Assembly: GCA_934141605.1 (NCBI GenBank)
Contig: CAKPCL010000007.1
Location: 11,436-75,435, forward strand
Length of the DNA: 64,000 nucleotides
Source of the DNA: an uncultured Clostridia bacterium
Lineage (GTDB): Bacteria; Bacillota; Clostridia; TANB77; CAG-508
Reading direction: 5' to 3'
Part shown: in pieces, positions 62,010-64,000 of the stretch
How the letters are laid out: every line of letters begins with the position of its first letter
Numbering within the stretch: the first letter of the stretch is position 1
Translations under genes and position numbers: made by a program
The notes under the pieces: model-generated
What the model saw: the letters and a program-made list of their open reading frames with translations, nothing else
The model's database searches: none
What the model was told of the DNA's origin: nothing

Positions 62010-62558
62010 CTAATTATTTATTTTATTTTTTATATTCTCTATAATACTATCCAATTTGCTTTTTTTATACATTTTTTCTATACTATCTATTTCTAATATA
62101 TCTCCACTTGTGAAATTATAAAGATATTCAAAATCAAAATATAAGAACTCTGATATACTCTTAAACCAATTATCAATTGAATTACATATCTCATACTGTT
62201 CTTCTTCACTCATTTGACCAACAGTAATTAAATATATCTTCTTGTCTTTCAAGTTTTCACTAGCACAATAAGGATTAAATCTATCCAATACATTCTTTAA
62301 AATACCTGTTATTTGATTCATATAAATTGGTGACATTATTATAATATAATCACATTTACTAATTGCATCATAAATTTTATTCATATCGTCTTTTAATACA
62401 CATTGATTCTCTTCATTCTTTTGACATACATTACATCCTATGCAATATTTAATATCCAAATCTGCTAATGAAAGAAAAATATCATTTTCACTTATTAGTT
62501 TGCTCAATAAGTTATAACTATTGTGTTTTCTATTACTTGCACTTATATATAAATTCAT
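62010..62558 (-). CDS. Flavodoxin-fold NAD(P)H-dependent FMN reductase
   Basis: 182 residues; GAGGAGG before ATG 62558. FMN-binding loop SASNRKHNSYNLL, MSPIYMNQITGILKNVLDRF, and a Cys cluster CIGCNVC ... NQC between them, as in iron-sulfur flavoprotein/WrbA-like reductases. It would reduce flavin or a small substrate in the same pathway as the SDR. Confidence 0.85.
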   Translation of the reverse strand: MNLYISASNRKHNSYNLLSKLISENDIFLSLADLDIKYCIGCNVCQKNEENQCVLKDDMNKIYDAISKCDYIIIMSPIYMNQITGILKNVLDRFNPYCASENLKDKKIYLITVGQMSEEEQYEICNSIDNWFKSISEFLYFDFEYLYNFTSGDILEIDSIEKMYKKSKLDSIIENIKNKINN

Positions 62559-62570
62559 CTCTTACCTCCT

Positions 62571-63386
62571 CTACACATCTCTTTTTATATAATAATATTC
62601 TGTACACACATCTTTAAACCCTAATTTTCTATATGTATTTGCTGGATAGTATCCCTCTTCTGTTTGTAAAAATGCTAATTTTTGCTTTTTATCTTTGCAC
62701 ATTTGTAATTGTTGTTTTATAATTTCTTTTCCAATACCCTTATATCTAAAAGCTCTTTTTACTGCTAATCCATATATTCCATAAATTTTGCTATCATATA
62801 CACCACTTGTAATACCTACTATTTCATCATTTTCCTTAGCAAAATAAAATTCATCTGTATATCCATTTTCTTGCTTTTTATAATTTTCGTAAACTTCTTT
62901 ATAGATTGAATCTAAATCTCCATAAGGATCATCTTTATCTCCTGTTTGATATGCTTTTATCATTTCTTCACTATATAATTTCATATCTGTCGTCTTCTCT
63001 AATTTTACATTTAAAGAGCAATTAGTTTTAATGTTATCTATCTCTTCGAAATTATCAAAAATTTGCCATACTTCTTTTGAAACTAATTCATAGCTATTAT
63101 CAAAAAATATTTCGCGATTGTTATAAATTTCTTCCATATATGGTAATATAGCAATAGCCACTTCTCTATTTCTTGCTTTAATCTTGTTACTTGCATCTAA
63201 TACAATTTTATCAAATTCTTCTTTACTTTCTGCTTTTATATCTGTAATAAAATTACACCAATAGTCTTTAATTTTGTTATGATACGCTATACTATATTTT
63301 TCAAATTTATCTATTCCATCAAATTGAAATCCTAAATTAGCATATATATTAAAATGATTTAATTTTTTTATCAATTCTAAATCCAT
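62571..63386 (-). CDS. GNAT-family acetyltransferase
   Basis: 271 residues; AGGAGG 9 nt before ATG 63386. The C-terminal half has GNAT motifs: DEIVGITSGVYDSKIYGIYGLAV, then AFRYKGIGKEIIKQQLQMC (acetyl-CoA loop R-x-x-G-x-G) and NTYRKLGFKD. The first half is of unknown fold and may hold the substrate site. First gene of the four-gene operon, directly behind promoter and operator. Confidence 0.82.
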   Translation of the reverse strand: MDLELIKKLNHFNIYANLGFQFDGIDKFEKYSIAYHNKIKDYWCNFITDIKAESKEEFDKIVLDASNKIKARNREVAIAILPYMEEIYNNREIFFDNSYELVSKEVWQIFDNFEEIDNIKTNCSLNVKLEKTTDMKLYSEEMIKAYQTGDKDDPYGDLDSIYKEVYENYKKQENGYTDEFYFAKENDEIVGITSGVYDSKIYGIYGLAVKRAFRYKGIGKEIIKQQLQMCKDKKQKLAFLQTEEGYYPANTYRKLGFKDVCTEYYYIKRDV

Positions 63387-63400
63387 GTTATATACCTCCT

Positions 63401-63427
63401 AAATTTACAACATGATGTTGCAAATTT
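63401..63427 (-). promoter_or_regulatory. 27-bp palindromic operator
   Basis: AAATTTACAACAT, G, ATGTTGCAAATTT: a 13-bp inverted repeat with one mismatch, lying just downstream of the promoter at 63441 and upstream of the GNAT gene. It is the right size and place for a dimeric repressor. Confidence 0.6.
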
Positions 63428-63440
63428 CATATTTTTCTTA

Positions 63441-63469
63441 TTTATATCATAAAATCAATATAAATACAA
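63441..63469 (-). promoter_or_regulatory. Promoter of the GNAT-flavoprotein-SDR operon
   Basis: TTGTAT, 17-bp spacer, TATAAA on the minus strand. Confidence 0.6.
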
Positions 63470-63520
63470 TTGTTTAAAAATATTAATAGTAGATAGTTTT
63501 ACCTTCTATTTTATGTTTGT

Positions 63521-63605
63521 ATAATGCTAGTATTCGTTGATTTTTATGAATAGCAAAAAAGCCTTGTAAATGTTACTTTACAAAGCTTTTTATTTATTGG
63601 CTCCT
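63521..63605. repeat. 85-bp direct repeat, right copy
   Basis: Matches 60579-60662. It holds the hairpin AAAAGCTTTGTAAA/TTTACAAGGCTTTT with a T-run (minus strand), the terminator of the rRNA operon, and overlaps the last 8 nt of tRNA-Asn. Confidence 0.85.
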
Positions 63606-63673
63606 CTTGTTGGACTCGAACCAACGACCTATCGGTTAACAGCCGAGCGCTCTACCAACTGAGCTAAAGAGGA
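63598..63673 (-). tRNA. tRNA-Asn (GTT)
   Basis: 76 nt with CCA on the minus strand. The acceptor arm TCCTCTT pairs with AAGAGGA, the anticodon loop is CTGTTAA and the T-loop GTTCGAG. It follows the 5S gene as part of the rRNA operon. Confidence 0.95.
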
Positions 63674-63686
63674 ATATATATAAAAT

Positions 63687-63801
63687 CTGGCAATAACCTA
63701 TCTTTCCAGCAGGGTAACCCGCAAGTATTTTCGGCACATTTAGGCTTGACTTCTGTGTTCGGAATGGGAACAGGTATTACCCTAAGTGTCATCATTACCA
63801 G
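63687..63801 (-). rRNA. rrf: 5S ribosomal RNA
   Basis: About 115 nt on the minus strand beginning CTGGTAATGATGACAC. It contains the universal CCGAACACAGAAGTCAAG loop region and ends TATTGCCAG, with matching terminal stems. Ends are set by eye. Confidence 0.93.
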
Positions 63802-63980
63802 AAAATTGATAACTTTTTTTGTACTTTTGAATTATACTATATATAATTTATTTTTTCAAGTACTTTTAAATATTTTTTCCAACTTTTTATAATTTATTCA
63901 ATTTTAAGTGTTAAAGCACACTCAAAAATACATAGATGAAATTTGTTTTAGGATTCTTGTTCCGATTACTTTTTACTTAA

Positions 63981-64000
63981 CTTGTGGTTAAGCCCTCGAT
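63981..64000 (-). rRNA. rrl: 23S ribosomal RNA, extreme 3' end
   Basis: Minus strand ATCGAGGGCTTAACCAC is the conserved 3' end of bacterial 23S rRNA. Only about 20 nt lie in the window. The 63802-63980 spacer before the 5S gene shows no other gene. Confidence 0.75.

Noticed and set aside
1..64000. CRISPR array or cas genes
   Set aside because: No regularly spaced direct repeats of 24-40 bp with unique spacers and no Cas-like proteins were seen; the paired GGGACGGTTCT units have no spacer series.
1..64000. Insertion sequence with DDE transposase
   Set aside because: No transposase frame found; the only recombinase is the large serine enzyme at 6145.

Overview
The window looks like a chromosomal segment of an AT-rich, spore-forming, Gram-positive anaerobe of the class Clostridia. 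The basis is low-GC codon use, AGGAGG-type ribosome binding sites, the sporulation genes sigH, spoIIP, ylbJ and cotJABC, a CtsR/McsAB/ClpC stress operon, and LPXTG/sortase surface proteins. The sequence alone does not give a species. Nearly all genes lie on the minus strand, running away from an rRNA operon whose 23S 3' end, 5S and tRNA-Asn lie at the right edge.

Region 1 (1-10,500) is the accessory part and the most interesting. The spore-coat operon cotJA-cotJB-cotJC appears to be broken twice by mobile DNA. A compact element of about 3.74 kb (6116-9861), carrying a large serine recombinase, splits cotJB near its 3' end. Its two ends share the 7-bp core AAGGCCA. Joining the flanks at that core restores the reading frame to a normal CotJB C-terminus (EEPWP + WEGGIN) whose stop overlaps the cotJC start. 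Immediately downstream, cotJC stops after 137 codons, before its second set of metal ligands. It abuts a second, larger element that runs off the left edge. That element carries a replication-initiator-like protein, a DUF3789-like micro-protein, a class B sortase, several membrane-anchored unknowns and a large thioester (TQXA)/SpaA-type adhesin. The arrangement recalls skin- and SP-beta-like elements that interrupt sporulation genes and excise in the mother cell.

Region 2 (10,500-32,000) is core metabolism and information processing: a Nudix hydrolase, pyruvate kinase, an acyl-ACP thioesterase, phosphoglucose isomerase, an acyl-CoA synthetase, a tRNA-Val/Asp/Phe cluster, dprA, folD, ligA, a small LPKTG surface protein, ychF, thrS with a T-box leader, a CapA-like phosphatase, tRNA-Thr, sigH, a GH18 cell-wall hydrolase and spoIIP.

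Region 3 (32,000-54,200) holds a WG-repeat protein, tgt-queA, a frameshifted HExxH metalloprotease, rpsO-pnp, clpC, mcsB, mcsA and ctsR with two CtsR operators. It also has a GH25/LysM lysozyme, ylbJ, a GIY-YIG protein, eno, recN, a nuclease remnant and murI.

Region 4 (54,200-64,000) carries oleate hydratase, a TetR regulator, a lipase-like hydrolase, a GH2 glycosidase, a HAD phosphatase and a broken HNH gene. These are followed by a four-gene cassette (GNAT, flavoprotein, SDR, deoxyribosyltransferase-like) lying between two 84-85-bp direct repeats, one of which overlaps the 3' end of tRNA-Asn.

Several repeat families recur. A GGGACGGTTCT-containing element lies 17-30 nt upstream of four start codons. 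A TGAGACAAATTAGG palindrome acts as terminator at clpC and murI. Several short genes, not visible at ordinary ORF cut-offs, are annotated here (33, 37, 44, 46, 47, 53 and about 65 residues).
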